Positions 12,201 to 23,040 of a DNA stretch of 64,000 nucleotides are shown piece by piece. The translations under genes and the position numbers were made by a program. The notes below the pieces were generated by a model. That model was not told the DNA's origin. It did no database searches and was given only the letters and a program-made list of their open reading frames with translations. This DNA is from Ipomoea triloba. Its lineage: Eukaryota > Streptophyta > Magnoliopsida > Solanales > Convolvulaceae. Numbering within the stretch: position 1 is the stretch's first letter; every line of letters begins with the position of its first letter. The stretch is taken from assembly GCF_003576645.1 (NCBI RefSeq), contig NC_044925.1:11597990-11661989 (forward strand), written 5' to 3'.

Positions 12201-14287
12201 TTATCATTAACACATCCATAATCATACTAAGCATAATTCAGAAAATTTCAGCTTGGCGCAGTCCGAAAGATTGAGCCGGTAAAAATAGTTCCCGAACTCT
12301 TTTTCACTTGAAATTTTTATGGTAGAATCCCAACTCATAGTACTTGATGTCCATAAAAAGTTTTGGTCATTTTGGTTCGCGAATAAACACAGAAAATTCC
12401 ATTTTTGCCCTTGGCAGTGTGCTGTCCGGAATTCTGTCTCTCCCTGGACCAGTTTTGGAGAAAAATTCGAAAACCATACTTCCACTACTCCGATCATTAT
12501 GAAATTTTATATGCGGGTTCTACACTTATAGAACTACATGTCTAAAAAAAATAGGATTAAAATACCTTACCAATATTTCCCAATAAATCTCGGAAGTTAC
12601 TGCCAGAATCTACCCTGATTTCCTTTCACTATTTTCACAAGTATAAGCCTATATGGACATAAATACAACATATACAAGCATATCCAAGCTATGAACATGT
12701 ATACAAAAATATTCCCAAAGCTCCAAAAACACCATATTTCAACCAAAATCAATTATCCAAATTCAAGTGACTAATTCCAACTTAAGGGAATTCCTTACCT
12801 CAAAGGTTTATTAACACCTTAGGAAGAAATTCTTGGATCTTTCCCCAACTTTCACTTTAAAACCCTAGGTCCAAATCAACACCAAAACATCAAATATCAA
12901 GAAACTAAGCATAGATTCATAACCTAGGAAGGATTACAAGGCTTTCTACCGAATAAAATCGAAAACTTACCGAATAAAATTGAGAGTTGAGAAGGATTTT
13001 GGCTATGGAAGCAATGGAGGAAGAAGAATGGTGAAGATGATCTCTCTCTCTCTCCTCTCCTCTTCATTTCGGCAAAAGCAAGGGAAAAAGGAAAAAAATT
13101 GGCTTTTATACTACATCACAATCTTATGTGATAAGATTGGAAAAAAAATAATAAAATAATAAAATATCTTCCAACTTATCAGTTGGGGTCCAAACAGATA
13201 AGGTTTCGGTGGAAAATAATCCAGATAGAATAATTTCCGAAACTAAAAATTTATTCCAGACTAACCCTCAAAATTGGGCTAGGTTCGGTACACCGCGAAA
13301 TTTAGCGAGGTACGATCAAAATAAATTTTCGCTGCTATGGGCTAATTTAATTAAATAGGAAATTCAAGAATAATAGTATGGTGTCTAATAATTCATTTCC
13401 TAGGACAAACGGGTCCGAATACTAGCTTCTAAAATTTTTACGGTTCGTGACCGGTACGTAGGTTCGCAGCTTAATAACAACTATACTCACTTATAAAAAT
13501 TCTTTTGAAATATCTGAAGATCATAACTTAGGAATGTCAACGCCTTAAGATAATGTTAATAAAATACGGGGTATTACACCTATCTTCTTCAAGAACTCGT
13601 CCTCAAAATATTCAATTGGGAGTGTTGGGAACCTTATCCATACTAGGAGCCTATTCAATTTATTGTTCTGAGGGTAGAAATTCGGTTCCCACTCTTGAAC
13701 CGTCAAATAGTGACCCAAGATGGTCCATGGACCTTCATACTTCGCAAATTCGTAATCACTGAGAGCGTCAAACCTAGCGAAAAAATAATCCTGATCTATG
13801 GCTATGAGGTTAAGATTGGCCTCTGGTTTCCATAATTTCTGAACTCTTTGCAAGAGGAACGAGTAACCAACTTTACGCCCAAGAACTTTGATTATCAGGG
13901 TTCTACGCCAAGGACGTCGCAGGCGTTCTTTCTCCTCCTTGGTCACTTGTATCACAAGGCAGTTGGGGTCTGAAATATCTTCTTCCATTGAATCATCGTC
14001 CGACACCGCTTCCTTTTCCGTAGCTTCAAAGGCTACCCTCTTGCCCCAAGCGTTGTTGGGGGTTTCAACTAGTGTTCTCCACTGGTTGGACTCCAGCGAC
14101 ATGAGGCCGGCTACCAGGGGGTTTCTTGAACGATTCCCTCCATAGACTTCGATCGGTTGTGCTCCAACGTTCCTCAGCCTCTTTTCTTTTTCTTAGAGCT
14201 TCGTTGCAAAAGGTTATCGTCCTTTAGTGACCGATTGGTCGCCGCCGGCGTGCCTTCTTCGGACAGAGTTTTCGTCGCTATTTCCAT
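9258..14287 (-). pseudogene. LINE ORF1 (DUF4283-type) pseudogene, split by a solo LTR
   Basis: It starts at an ATG at 14287-14285, with a Lys-rich stretch (KKKKRG) near 14180 and a probable frameshift just after. The main DUF4283-like body runs 14102-13579 (RTLIIKVLGRKVGY and YFFARF are typical of LINE ORF1). It is interrupted by the LTR and resumes at 10346 with the VKLD(I/L)TKPL-like motif, then a Gly/Arg/Pro-rich region (9626-9988) and an acidic tail (9258-9599) in another frame. Further breaks are a stop after 10103 and a frameshift near 9610. DUF4283 proteins are thought to be nucleic-acid-binding ORF1 products. Non-functional here. Confidence 0.75.
10352..13578 (-). repeat. Solo LTR of 3.2 kb inside LINE ORF1 (TSD CCTAT)
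   Basis: Plus-strand ends are TGTAACACCCC and GGGGTATTACA, and CCTAT occurs on both sides (10347-10351, 13579-13583). No internal region is present. I place it on the minus strand because plant LTRs of this type usually end GGGGTGTTACA; orientation is inference. The middle (about 11580-12160) is a TA/CATA-rich microsatellite field that produces many spurious Tyr/His/Ile-rich ORFs. A short (about 30-40 bp) CCTGACTGAGTGA-type repeat lies near 11245-11330. Length and ends match the LTR at 15622-18817. Large LTRs of this kind occur in some plant chromovirus lineages. Confidence 0.8.
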
Positions 14288-14340
14288 TTCTTGGAGAGAG
14301 TCTTTTCTTGGGTCCTGAGCCTCATTTATTATATGACATG

Positions 14341-14862
14341 TTAACACCCCGTTAATGAATAATAATGACATGTTTCCTATTTAAATATTTGCATTTCTAA
14401 TAATACTAACAATAATAATTTCTATCGTAATTGTAAAAATTATTTAACTTAATTAATTAAGTTACATGAAATATATTTTGTGATTCAATTATAAGATTAA
14501 AAATAAAAGATAGTTAATTTTTTTGATGAATCATCTAGTCAAAAATGTAATCCATAAGTTTCTATTATGTGTTATTGTATTCAAATCACTCTAGAAAATC
14601 CTTAAAATTGATCTAGCTAAAAGAAAGAGTATTTATAAATATCATATCAGTATAAAATAAATGTCTGTAATTTATAATGCATTTTCTATTAGAACCATTT
14701 TGTCCAATTAATTAAGTTTCATATTTTGTTATGAATATTTTTTTAATCATGCATGGTTTGAAATATTTTGATTTCTTGCCCTAATTATAAATATTTTTAG
14801 CTCCCCAATGTTTGTAAGTTTTGTTTATAAATTTTTATTAGTAATTAATTTATTATTTATTA
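14341..14862. other. AT-rich spacer
   Basis: I see no gene, RNA or clear repeat here, only A/T-rich sequence between the LINE TSD and the next LINE remnant. Confidence 0.4.
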
Positions 14863-15390
14863 TGATAACAATGTTATAAAAACCCTAATTCTCTCAAAAC
14901 CTCTCTATCTGCCTCACTGCATGAAACCTTGATTCTTCATCTGGTGGCCGCCGGCCTCTGATTGAACCTTTGAGCCTTTGACAGAGCTTTATTTCTTGGC
15001 CGGCGGTATCCTATTTTCTTTTATTTCTTATTTTTTAGTTTCATAATAAATTTCACTGTCGAATTAGCCATCAACCTTTCAAGGATGTTGCGATAGTTCC
15101 AAAGATCTAAAGTTTTTGGATTTTGCCAGATCTGGATAAAGAGGTGGTTTGATTTGAGTGGATCCACAAAATAAAGTTTAAGAGGTGGTGTACTATTGTT
15201 TCTCTTTTCTTTTGTGTTCTGTTTTTTCTGTGTCTTTCTCTCGTTTGTGTGATGAGTTTGTTTTGCTCTTGTTTCTTTTGGCGAGTTTTTTTTTCATAAG
15301 TGTGAACCATATAAGTTGATCATGGCGTATGTGAACTTCATCTTGGGTGACAAAGATGACAATGAAAAAGAGCATTTGTAGCTTAGCTCG

Positions 15391-18300
15391 ATGTATATAT
15401 TGTCAATGAACGAAATATGGAAAACATATACTCAGGTGGTGTGTAAGACTTTTCAACCAAAGTTAGTCTTGACTACGTTTGATCGATTCTTCAATGATAT
15501 TAAAGAAGCTTTAAGTTCATTCAACGAATTCAGCTTCAAATTTGTGAAACAGTCTGCGAATCAAGTTCTTTGTAGCGTTGCTGGGGAAGTTGTTTCTATG
15601 TCTAACTGTAAGGAATGGTATTGTAACACCCCCAAAAACGGCCTATTTTTTTTTCTTATTTTCACCAATTAATTACGTAATTCTTAAAACAAAACTTAGA
15701 ATGCGGAAGCTTTTCAAAATCTCAAAACATAAACGAGGGTATTACCGCCACACTTAAGCAATTAAACAACCTAAGTGCTAAGGCTAATCCACAAAACAAT
15801 AGCTTATAAGTTCTAAAATATAAGTCTTAAACAATAGGATCTTAAAACAAGTCCTGAATACAAAAATTTAATCACTACATTCCCAAAGCCAACTGCAACT
15901 CATCCTAGTGCAGTTGCCACTGCATCTTTCATCGACTATTTCCTGTTACTCAAATAAGCAACAGCAACAACATAACAAAGAGAAAGGGGTTAGCATAACA
16001 TTCTAAGTAAGGGACTGCCTGCCCCTATAAGAATGTTTTAAATAACAATTATTTGATAAGGGAAAGTACTTTACCAATTGCTCAACTTGGTTGCAATGCC
16101 ATATTAAAAATATTTTCAATTTTGTAAGTATAAGGTAAAGTAATCAAACTTTTTCACAATATCATCACTTATAAAATTTTCTTATAAACTTTATTTTTGT
16201 GCCACACTTGCACACCACAACATACATACCATAAAATACATATGGAAGCGCATCAATCACACATAAATGGGACAGGGTCCTTTAATCTTAGGCCCTAGTG
16301 AACGGTGCTTCCCACGCATCCGAACACTCTACACATTTCCCATTTCTAATGAAAACCGAACTCTAACCTTAAGTGTGCACACCCCCGAATGAGGATTCCA
16401 AGCCTCAACGGGAAGTTACCAGCCCTAGTAGCCAGGATAAGGTTTCTACTGACTACTCCTGAAATTAGGGTACATAGACCCACCTCAACAGAACACACCA
16501 TAGTGTCCTAGTACCCGAGGATTGTTCCTTCCGGGCACTCATCAACATTTAAATAATTTCAATTAAATATTCACATTTCTCACAAATTTCACATAGCTTC
16601 CATAACTTGAAAATAATTATGATTGAAAATTTTTCTTATGCTCATAAATAAATTGGCAAGGCAATATTTTTAATTTGTTAATCCTCAATTCTCAATCTTA
16701 CAAAAATGAAATTTTTGAAAAGATCATTTAATCGCATTTGATCCAGAAATCAATTTATCAAAATCTCACACTTGGGTTCAAATATTGAGTATACCTCAAA
16801 AATATTTCCAACATAGCTTACATAAAAATCGTTAAGCTCAAATAAATCTTTGGCTCAAAATAAAGTAATAATTTTGTAACTCAATATTTTGATCAAAACC
16901 ATACTTGTACTCAAACACGTAAAATCTCATCTTACAGTTTAATGATTTAAATAAAAATCTTTTTATCTCATCCCAAAAAACATCATACATAATACCTCAA
17001 GAATACTAATTAATTTATAGCATTAATTATATACACTATAAAATAAACATACATATATGTATATTTACTCCTCATACGGTATAGTATCATAAAAATACAT
17101 TTATCTATACGACCCTATAATATATAATTAACCGAGTACATACATATGATGCACATATACATGTAACATGTAAATGATGTAATATACATAATTGATAATA
17201 TAACACATGCATATATTACTCTACAAAATTTTAATTGGAGCACTTAACCATTTTATACCTAACCCATAAGAAAATCAAGATATACATATATTCGTATATA
17301 CTAAGCAAATAAAATCATTTTTTTAAAAAAATAAACATACGTACATCATGCTATTATATATAAAAAGAAATATATAAAAATATTTTTTTATTTAAAGATT
17401 CATACGTACGTAATCATTAAATATATTAATATATATATTATTACATAAGAGATATATATATATATATATATCATACGTACATAATAATTTTTATAAAATA
17501 AAATTTTATAAAAGATGTATATATATCATACGTACATAACTTACATACCCTAATATTATATATATTTTTATATTAAGAATTTCCTTACGTACATATTTTC
17601 AAACATTTTCATAAAATAGAATTTTTGTAGATGAATCATACATCTCTATAACCCGTTCCTTAGAACAAATTTCATAAAAACATACCACGTACCCATGTAT
17701 AATGTATTGATATCAAAAATAGGAATTTTTCACATATTCATTCCTCAAAACACACTTAATCCTTTCACTAGGATATATATATACAAAAATCATTTTAATT
17801 TAAGGGCAAGCAAGAGAGAAAACAACCCACTTACTTGGATGGCTTAATTCTTCTAATATTTCTCTTAAACCTTCAAAGGTTCAATGTCTCCTCCTTTACC
17901 ATCATCATCATCACAAAATATAAACCAACAAAACAACACCCATTTAACATATAATCAACAAAATTCCACATCTATTTTATCCATAAAAGAACAAAAGAAC
18001 TTACTAGCCAAGAAGGGATGGTTCCAACTCTTTGAAGAGAATTTGAGAGAAAGAATAATTTTTTTTATATATAAATATATTGAATGCCGAAATGAAGAAG
18101 AAGAAGCAAAAGGAAATTTTTTTCTTGTTTGGAGGAAAGATCGGTCAAGGAGAGTGGGGAAGGAAGAAGGAGATTAAATCATCACCTTATCTACCAATTG
18201 GAGTTATGAGAATAAATTGGTCATAAAATATATACTTTGTAACCTCCAATTAGAAATAGTAACCTCCAATTTAAAAATATTAGATGTTAATGAGATAATA

Positions 18301-18867
18301 ATTCATGATCTTCTAGATAATTCTAATATACATATATATACACATATAATATATATGTATACGGCTGGATAATACTAATATAAACATATATATTATAGTA
18401 TAATTACGAATACATGGTCCATATAATAATTATATATATAATGTATAGATAAATTGAGTATATAAATCTTTATGTGTACATACGTACCATACAATATACA
18501 TATATATATACTATTTCATACGTACCATATATACATATAACAAAAATAATTAATGTATATATATATACTGTATCATACGTATATACTCATATATATATAT
18601 AAAAAAATATTATTTGTATATATCTCATATACTTCAAAAAAATATTGTATGGTACAAGGATTTATTGGTCCAAAAGAAATTACTCATGGCTCAAATGAAT
18701 ATAGGAGTAAGGTTCAATGAATACAGTTGAAGGACTAAATGAACATCGAGGAAGAATATGGATAGCTTTGGAAATTCAAATAAGTAGAATTGAGAGCAGA
18801 AATTTTCGGGTGTCACAGGTATACCGTTCCATTGATTCTATTTGTAATCGTTTCAGCTTATGATTAA
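15391..18867 (+). pseudogene. C-terminal RNase H-like part of a LINE ORF2, interrupted
   Basis: The frame from 15391 contains DIKEALSSFN, FKFVKQSANQV and VSMSNCKEWY, which match the pattern at the end of the RNase H domain of plant LINE ORF2 (family: VKRSANxxAHxLAR...W). After the solo LTR and one TSD copy the same frame continues for about 14 codons to TAA at 18865-18867. Upstream, an in-frame TAG precedes 15391, so most of ORF2 is missing. The usual AHxLAR block is altered to CSVAGE. No enzyme activity is expected. Confidence 0.55.
15622..18817 (-). repeat. Solo LTR of 3.2 kb inside the LINE RNase H remnant (TSD GGTAT)
   Basis: Plus-strand ends TGTAACACCCCC and TCGGGTGTCACA are flanked by GGTAT at 15617-15621 and 18818-18822. 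It shares with 10352-13578 the termini, the length (3196 versus 3227 bp), a GCGGAAGCTT block near the start and a central TA/CATA-rich field (about 17000-18620). Minus orientation is inferred from the usual GGGGTGTTACA 3' end. The ORF at 17884-18177 lies inside the LTR and has no recognisable domain. Confidence 0.8.
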
Positions 18868-18908
18868 ATGAATGAGCTTCTTTATTTTCAATCTGATAAC
18901 AATGTTAT

Positions 18909-19236
18909 TGTTTGTAAGCTTATTTAATTTTATATTGTGTATTTAGTTTTATAAACTATAATTATTTATTTATGAACACATTGATGCGGTTATTGACTAA
19001 TTTGTATTTAGAAAAATACCTAGAATTTTTTTCATGATTATTATTGTGTAGGTAAAATTTCAAATAACGTGTAAATATTATTTCATGTTATTTGGCATTA
19101 GTATTTTTTTCCTTATGTAATTTAAATTTTAGCAATGAAAATAAATGTTAACTATAGGTAAAACCTTTTTTTTTTGCCATGCATCAGGCCTATAAATGAT
19201 AGGACCAGGCTTGGTCTGGGTCCTGGCTAATCATTA
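18909..19236. other. AT-rich spacer
   Basis: No feature recognised. Confidence 0.4.
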
Positions 19237-19630
19237 TTGGGTGGACTATGATCCACACAACTGTGTAGGGCAAATTATTGCATGGACCATGGTCCACATA
19301 GCTCTGTGGACCAAAAATAAAAAGTATATTATCTTTGTATTGAAGGTAAATTATTTTTGTACTGAAGGTACATTATTTGATATATACTATCAAATAATGT
19401 ACCTACAGTACAAAAATAATGTACCTTCAGTACAAAGATAATGTACTTTTTATTTTTGGTCCACACAGCTATGTGGACCATGATCCATACAATAATGATT
19501 GACTGTGTAGTGCATGATCCACACAACTGTGTGGACCACAAATAAAAAATACATTATTTGTATATATAAAATATATTATTTAAAAGTACATTATTTGAAT
19601 ATTAAAAGTACATTAGTTTGTATACTATAG
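19237..19630. mobile_element. Two nested/adjacent GGTCCACACA-family MITEs
   Basis: An almost perfect hairpin, 19274-19496, starts ATTATTGCATGGACCATG and ends with the complement CATGATCCATACAATAAT. Its arms of about 110 bp carry GTACATTATYTTTGTACTGA blocks. It is bracketed by further family ends (GATCCACACAACTGTGTAG at 19246 and GATCCACACAACTGTGTGG near 19515), so one copy probably landed in or beside another. Confidence 0.65.
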
Positions 19631-19812
19631 GGATACGATCGGGAATACCCTTATGGGTGTCGACTGTCGAGATGGAAAGACAAAATGCCCAAGGATTTAT
19701 ACATACAGTGCTGGGTTGACAAAAGATAGATGGCATTGGGCGCCAATTGGTTTCATGAAGACTGCGGGCAAATTAAAGGATAAGGATGGCGACACTGAGG
19801 TATTTAATTGAC
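19626..19812 (+). pseudogene. Possible coding remnant, function unknown
   Basis: A stop-free frame of about 60 codons ending in TGA near 19812 has a protein-like composition (Cys, Trp, Gly, Asp well represented; short motif HWAPIGFMKTAG). The DNA is less AT-rich than its surroundings. It abuts a MITE on the left. I do not recognise it; a host exon or transposon fragment are both possible, and chance is not excluded. Confidence 0.25.
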
Positions 19813-19984
19813 ACATCCATGCATGCATCTCCCATCCACTAGGCCAACAACTTGCATCCAAATCCCTCTTCAATTCTGCTCTATCTATCTTTACACGTGC
19901 GTTTTCAGTTCCATTGCTAAACACGTAGAACTATACTTGCTTAGTTTTGTTGAGCATAAAAATTTAATATAAACATAAATGTGC

Positions 19985-20110
19985 AGTCTACTATAAGCTT
20001 AGATTTTTAGTTGAGATGGAGCTCATGCTTCAATTTGGTATCAAAGTCATGCAAAAGAAGGTCATGAGTTTGAATCTCCGCGCCACTTAAAATGAGACTA
20101 TTATGGTCCA
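19985..20110 (+). repeat. SINE-like or tRNA-related fragment
   Basis: TTTGGTATCAAAGTCATGC (from 20035) followed about 20 bp later by GTCATGAGTTTGAATCTCC resembles the D-arm and B-box half of a methionine-type tRNA, as in many plant SINEs. There is no acceptor stem or CCA region, so it is not a tRNA gene. No TSDs found. Confidence 0.35.
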
Positions 20111-20172
20111 CGTGTTCACCCTCCTTGTTCTACATATGGTCATGGATGGCGATGAAGCTAAGTCCGTGCAAC

Positions 20173-20240
20173 TACAACTTCGATTTTCTCGTTTACAAAT
20201 TTAACTTACAACTTCGATTTTCTCGTTTACAAATTTAACT
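20173..20240. repeat. 34-bp tandem duplication
   Basis: A segment beginning TACAACTTCGATTTTCTCGT (20173) is repeated immediately at 20207 with a 34-bp offset. The offset differs from the 42-bp ladder elsewhere, so this may be a genuine small duplication. Confidence 0.6.
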
Positions 20241-20370
20241 TTTAATTCATCCATAGTTTCAAGTTTAATATTACGTATTAGCGATTCTGACTAGGTGTGA
20301 GACTAAAAATTTTATTTTCACATTTAGAATATACATACAAAAGTAAATAATTGATCCCATTTCAATAATT

Positions 20371-21170
20371 AGAGAAAACATTGTTTTGGTCGCAACTGTC
20401 AATATAGTTCATAGTTTTCAATTTGATCCTCAAATTGATTGAAATTTCGTTAATTAAATCTTTCCAGTACTGTTCCATCATTAAGCAATTTGTTTACCTT
20501 ATTTGAGTGGGCATTTTAATTTTTTTTTCATTATATCCCTTTTATCACCTGCATATGTTCATGTTGATTGATTAAAAAAAAAACCTAATTCGAAACAACG
20601 ACCAAATTAAATGCCCAATAACTATGGCGAAGTGGTGAAGGTGATTTCTGAACAGAAACTATAATTTGGAAGTGGTATCAAAGTATGGCGTGGAGCAGGA
20701 GGTTTCATCTACGCAGCCCAGAATAGCACCACAGAATATCCAAGAACAACTCGCTGATTGCAGAGATTATCCTCCGCCGTCGAATAGACGTTCCTTCTTT
20801 CGTATTTGATCCGTGAGTAGTTTTAGGTATAGAAAACTGATAATTCTTCCAAATTATATGCAATTCCCATTCAGAAATTTCCCTTCACCTATTCGCCATA
20901 GTTATTGGACATTTCGTTGTTGCTTCAAATTAGGGCTTTGTGAATTAATCTATATGCAGTTATATGCAGTTGATATAAAGGAAGTAATGGGAAAAGACTA
21001 AATGCCCACTCAAATAAGGTAAATAAGCGGCTTAATGATGGAAGAGTATTGAAATGATTTAATTGATGAAATTTTAAATAATCTAAGGATTAAATTCGTT
21101 CAAATTGAAAAGTAAGGACTGTATTGACACTTACAAAACAATTGAGGACTAAAACAATGATTTTCCCTTT
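20371..21170. mobile_element. 800-bp foldback element with a GC-richer central loop
   Basis: The left arm (AGAGAAAACATTGTTTTGGTC at 20371) pairs with the right arm (complement of GACTAAAACAATGATTTTCCC ending near 21167) for over 300 bp with mismatches. Landmarks such as TTATTTGAGTGGGCATT and CAATAACTATGGCGAA occur in both. About 20690-20815 does not pair and is less AT-rich; it could be captured sequence. No clear 9-bp TSD was found. The layout resembles Mutator-type non-autonomous elements. Confidence 0.6.
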
Positions 21171-22001
21171 CTAGTTATTTGACTATTGTTTGTGACATTT
21201 CGGCATTTAAACTTTGACTATTATTGTATCCATCTCTATTCCACTTTGTTTTAATAGAGCAACGAATGGGTTACAATTTTTCCTCCATATTTTAGAAATT
21301 AAAATATGGTTCCATATTTCGAAGTTTGTGATTGTCTTGTCGTGGGAGCAGGGGATTAAAAAGCTTAATTTTTCAAGAATAAAAAAGCTCATTGCACGGC
21401 TACAAACAAGTCTTCACCAATTATCCACTAAAGTTGAAAACAAAACCACGTACATGGTTACACAGAGAAATTAAAGAAAGAAAGAAATTACGTACAGAGG
21501 TGAAATTTGTAACATGAGATTAAAGATTGAGGGGTCTCATTAGGGACAGTGTGGAAGTAACCTCTCAAAATGAAGGGAACTTTATATATGTAGTGAGTAA
21601 AAATTTAGTCTTTGTAGATTAGTTGAATCATCATAATTTACCCCTTTACAAAAAGTAGGGCTAGGGTGTAGGGATGTTTGGAGTGGACGATTCCACATTT
21701 TTGTGACAAAGAAGGATAAAGAATAGTTGTATTGAACACATGTATGTATAAAAATGTATTCACTCAGATAAAGGTTGGGTAGGTTCATTAATTGCTGAAA
21801 CCCCTATACAGGGTTAGTGTTCTACATTATAATTTGATCAACAGTTCAATACCATGGCTTTAATTTAATCTATTAGTCAACAAAAAACAACTTGAAAATA
21901 ACTAAAGGAATTGCCTCCCAATGCAACTTGTCACCATTTTCATTGCTTTCAAAACCGTGTTTCTGGCCAGGCTGTGTTGCCTGGTTTATTCTACTCAAAT
22001 T
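21171..22001. other. Spacer without recognised features
   Basis: Short ORFs on both strands (21207-21788) have no recognisable domains and AT-driven composition. Nothing else supported. Confidence 0.35.
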
Positions 22002-22221
22002 CTAGGAAAGCAAAATCTTGATTTTGACTTTTATATTTGACTCATTCAAACCAAATTTTACACTGAATTTCTGTTGACCAATAATACCAAATTCCTTCAT
22101 AAAAATCTCATTTTTATAATTGTACTTTTGGATCTTAAATTCCGCTAAAGGCAAACCATAAGGGCTTGAGCAAGCATAAAAAGGTTTGGAGTCAAACCTC
22201 TTAGTTATAGATATGCCACGA
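22002..22221 (-). pseudogene. Possible 3' coding exon or ORF remnant beside the copia insertion
   Basis: On the minus strand a 73-codon frame runs from the copia insertion site to a TAG at 22004-22002 with balanced composition (short motifs SSPYGLPLAEF, MKEFGIIGQQKF). Across the copia element, beyond 26431, the frame meets a stop within four codons. Not recognised; it could be a last exon, a relic, or chance. Confidence 0.25.
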
Positions 22222-22224
22222 TCA

Positions 22225-22377
22225 TGTTACAGATTAAATCTATACATAGGCTTAGTCTGTTTGGTTAGCCTTTATTTTCTGCATTTACGGTTGTACTGAT
22301 ATCCCTTACTTTGGGGTATCCTTCTGTATTTATAGTCATGCTTGTTTAATGGTACAGTGTGAGTTCATACATCCATA
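22225..22377 (+). repeat. 5' LTR of the copia element (153 bp)
   Basis: It starts TGTTACAG and ends CATCCATA. Because the TSD GATCA follows the 3' copy directly after ...CCATA, and the primer-binding site starts directly after the 5' copy, the LTR ends in TA rather than the usual CA. Confidence 0.88.
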
Positions 22378-22394
22378 TGGTAATCAAAGCCAGT
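22378..22394 (+). promoter_or_regulatory. Primer-binding site
   Basis: TGGTAATCAAAGCCAG directly abuts the 5' LTR and resembles the initiator-Met tRNA complement TGGTATCAGAGCC used by plant copia elements, with one inserted base and one substitution. Confidence 0.7.
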
Positions 22395-23040
22395 TAGGAA
22401 GATTTTTTTTTCCTCTGCGTGTAGTTGGCAGTTGCAATGACAGCTTGTTGAGTAGCCTCATTATCCTTCAGAATTCTCTCGTAGTCGGTAAGAACATCCG
22501 ACAATTGTTCGAAGGTGACTGGAGTCTCGCGAACCCGGAGAGCTGCCACGATGGAATTGAACTCGTCACCTAGTTGTGTAATGATGTGCACAACTAGATC
22601 TTCATCAGTTATGGGGTTCTGAGCAATTGCTAAGTCATTAGCAATTGTATGCATATCCTGGAGATATTCAGCTATGGGTCGAGAACCTTTTGGGTTCTTA
22701 GCAAGTTTAGTTTTGAGTGATATAATGCGGCTACGGGAAGATGCAGCGCAAGTTGCTGCCAATTTCGTCCACGCGTCACGAGCCGACGGTGACGAGGAGA
22801 TCAAAGGTTGAAGAGCATCGGAACAACTTCCAAGAAGAGCACTCAAAATAATCTGGTCCTGTCTATACCATGCGAGATACGCAGCGCTAACAATGGTTTG
22901 AGCGGCATCAGAAAATCTTTCTGGAGACTGTGATGATCCATCAATATATTTGGATAAATCTAAGCCAATGAGGGTGGTCTCAATTTGTCTTTTCCATACT
23001 GGGAAGTTTGTAGGAGTTAATTTAATGGGAAAATGAGTTG
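22394..23040 (-). pseudogene. Copia gag (UBN2-type), inverted within the element
   Basis: The minus-strand frame has hallmarks of copia gag: LTPTNFPVWKRQIETTL and YIDGS at the N-terminal side, a helical middle with DAWTKLAA, and LGDEFNSIVAALR near the C-terminal side, about 215 residues. It ends just inside the primer-binding site. The zinc knuckle that should follow it is instead on the plus strand from 23101. Breakpoints fall at about 22395-22415 and 23030-23060. The minus ORF start at 23074 includes a few codons of pol-side sequence read backwards. It cannot be expressed from the element's own LTR transcript in sense orientation. Confidence 0.85.

Larger units (their letters stand above)
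9162..14322 (-). mobile_element. ORF1-only LINE with 18-bp target-site duplication
   Basis: The element reads from 14322 down to a poly-A tail seen as T11 at 9162-9172. An 18-bp perfect repeat, CATTTATTATATGACATG, flanks it at 9144-9161 and 14323-14340, as expected of target-primed insertion. Removing the nested solo LTR (10352-13578) and its 5-bp duplication leaves about 1.93 kb. It holds ORF1-like coding sequence and a short 3' UTR but no reverse transcriptase, so it would have needed an autonomous LINE for mobility. Confidence 0.8.
14863..18908 (+). mobile_element. Second LINE remnant, flanked by a 15-bp repeat and split by a solo LTR
   Basis: TGATAACAATGTTAT occurs at 14863-14877 and 18894-18908, a candidate target-site duplication. 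Without the nested LTR (15622-18817 plus TSD) the insert is about 0.8 kb: a leader with AAACCCTAATTCTCTC, a short unidentified coding stretch, and the end of a LINE RNase H domain. There is no poly-A tail at the right end. A heavily internally deleted LINE or a retrocopy would fit. Confidence 0.45.

Noticed and set aside
20035..20085. tRNA-Met gene
   Set aside because: Only D-arm- and T-arm-like pieces; no acceptor stem or anticodon arm. Better explained as a SINE-like relic.
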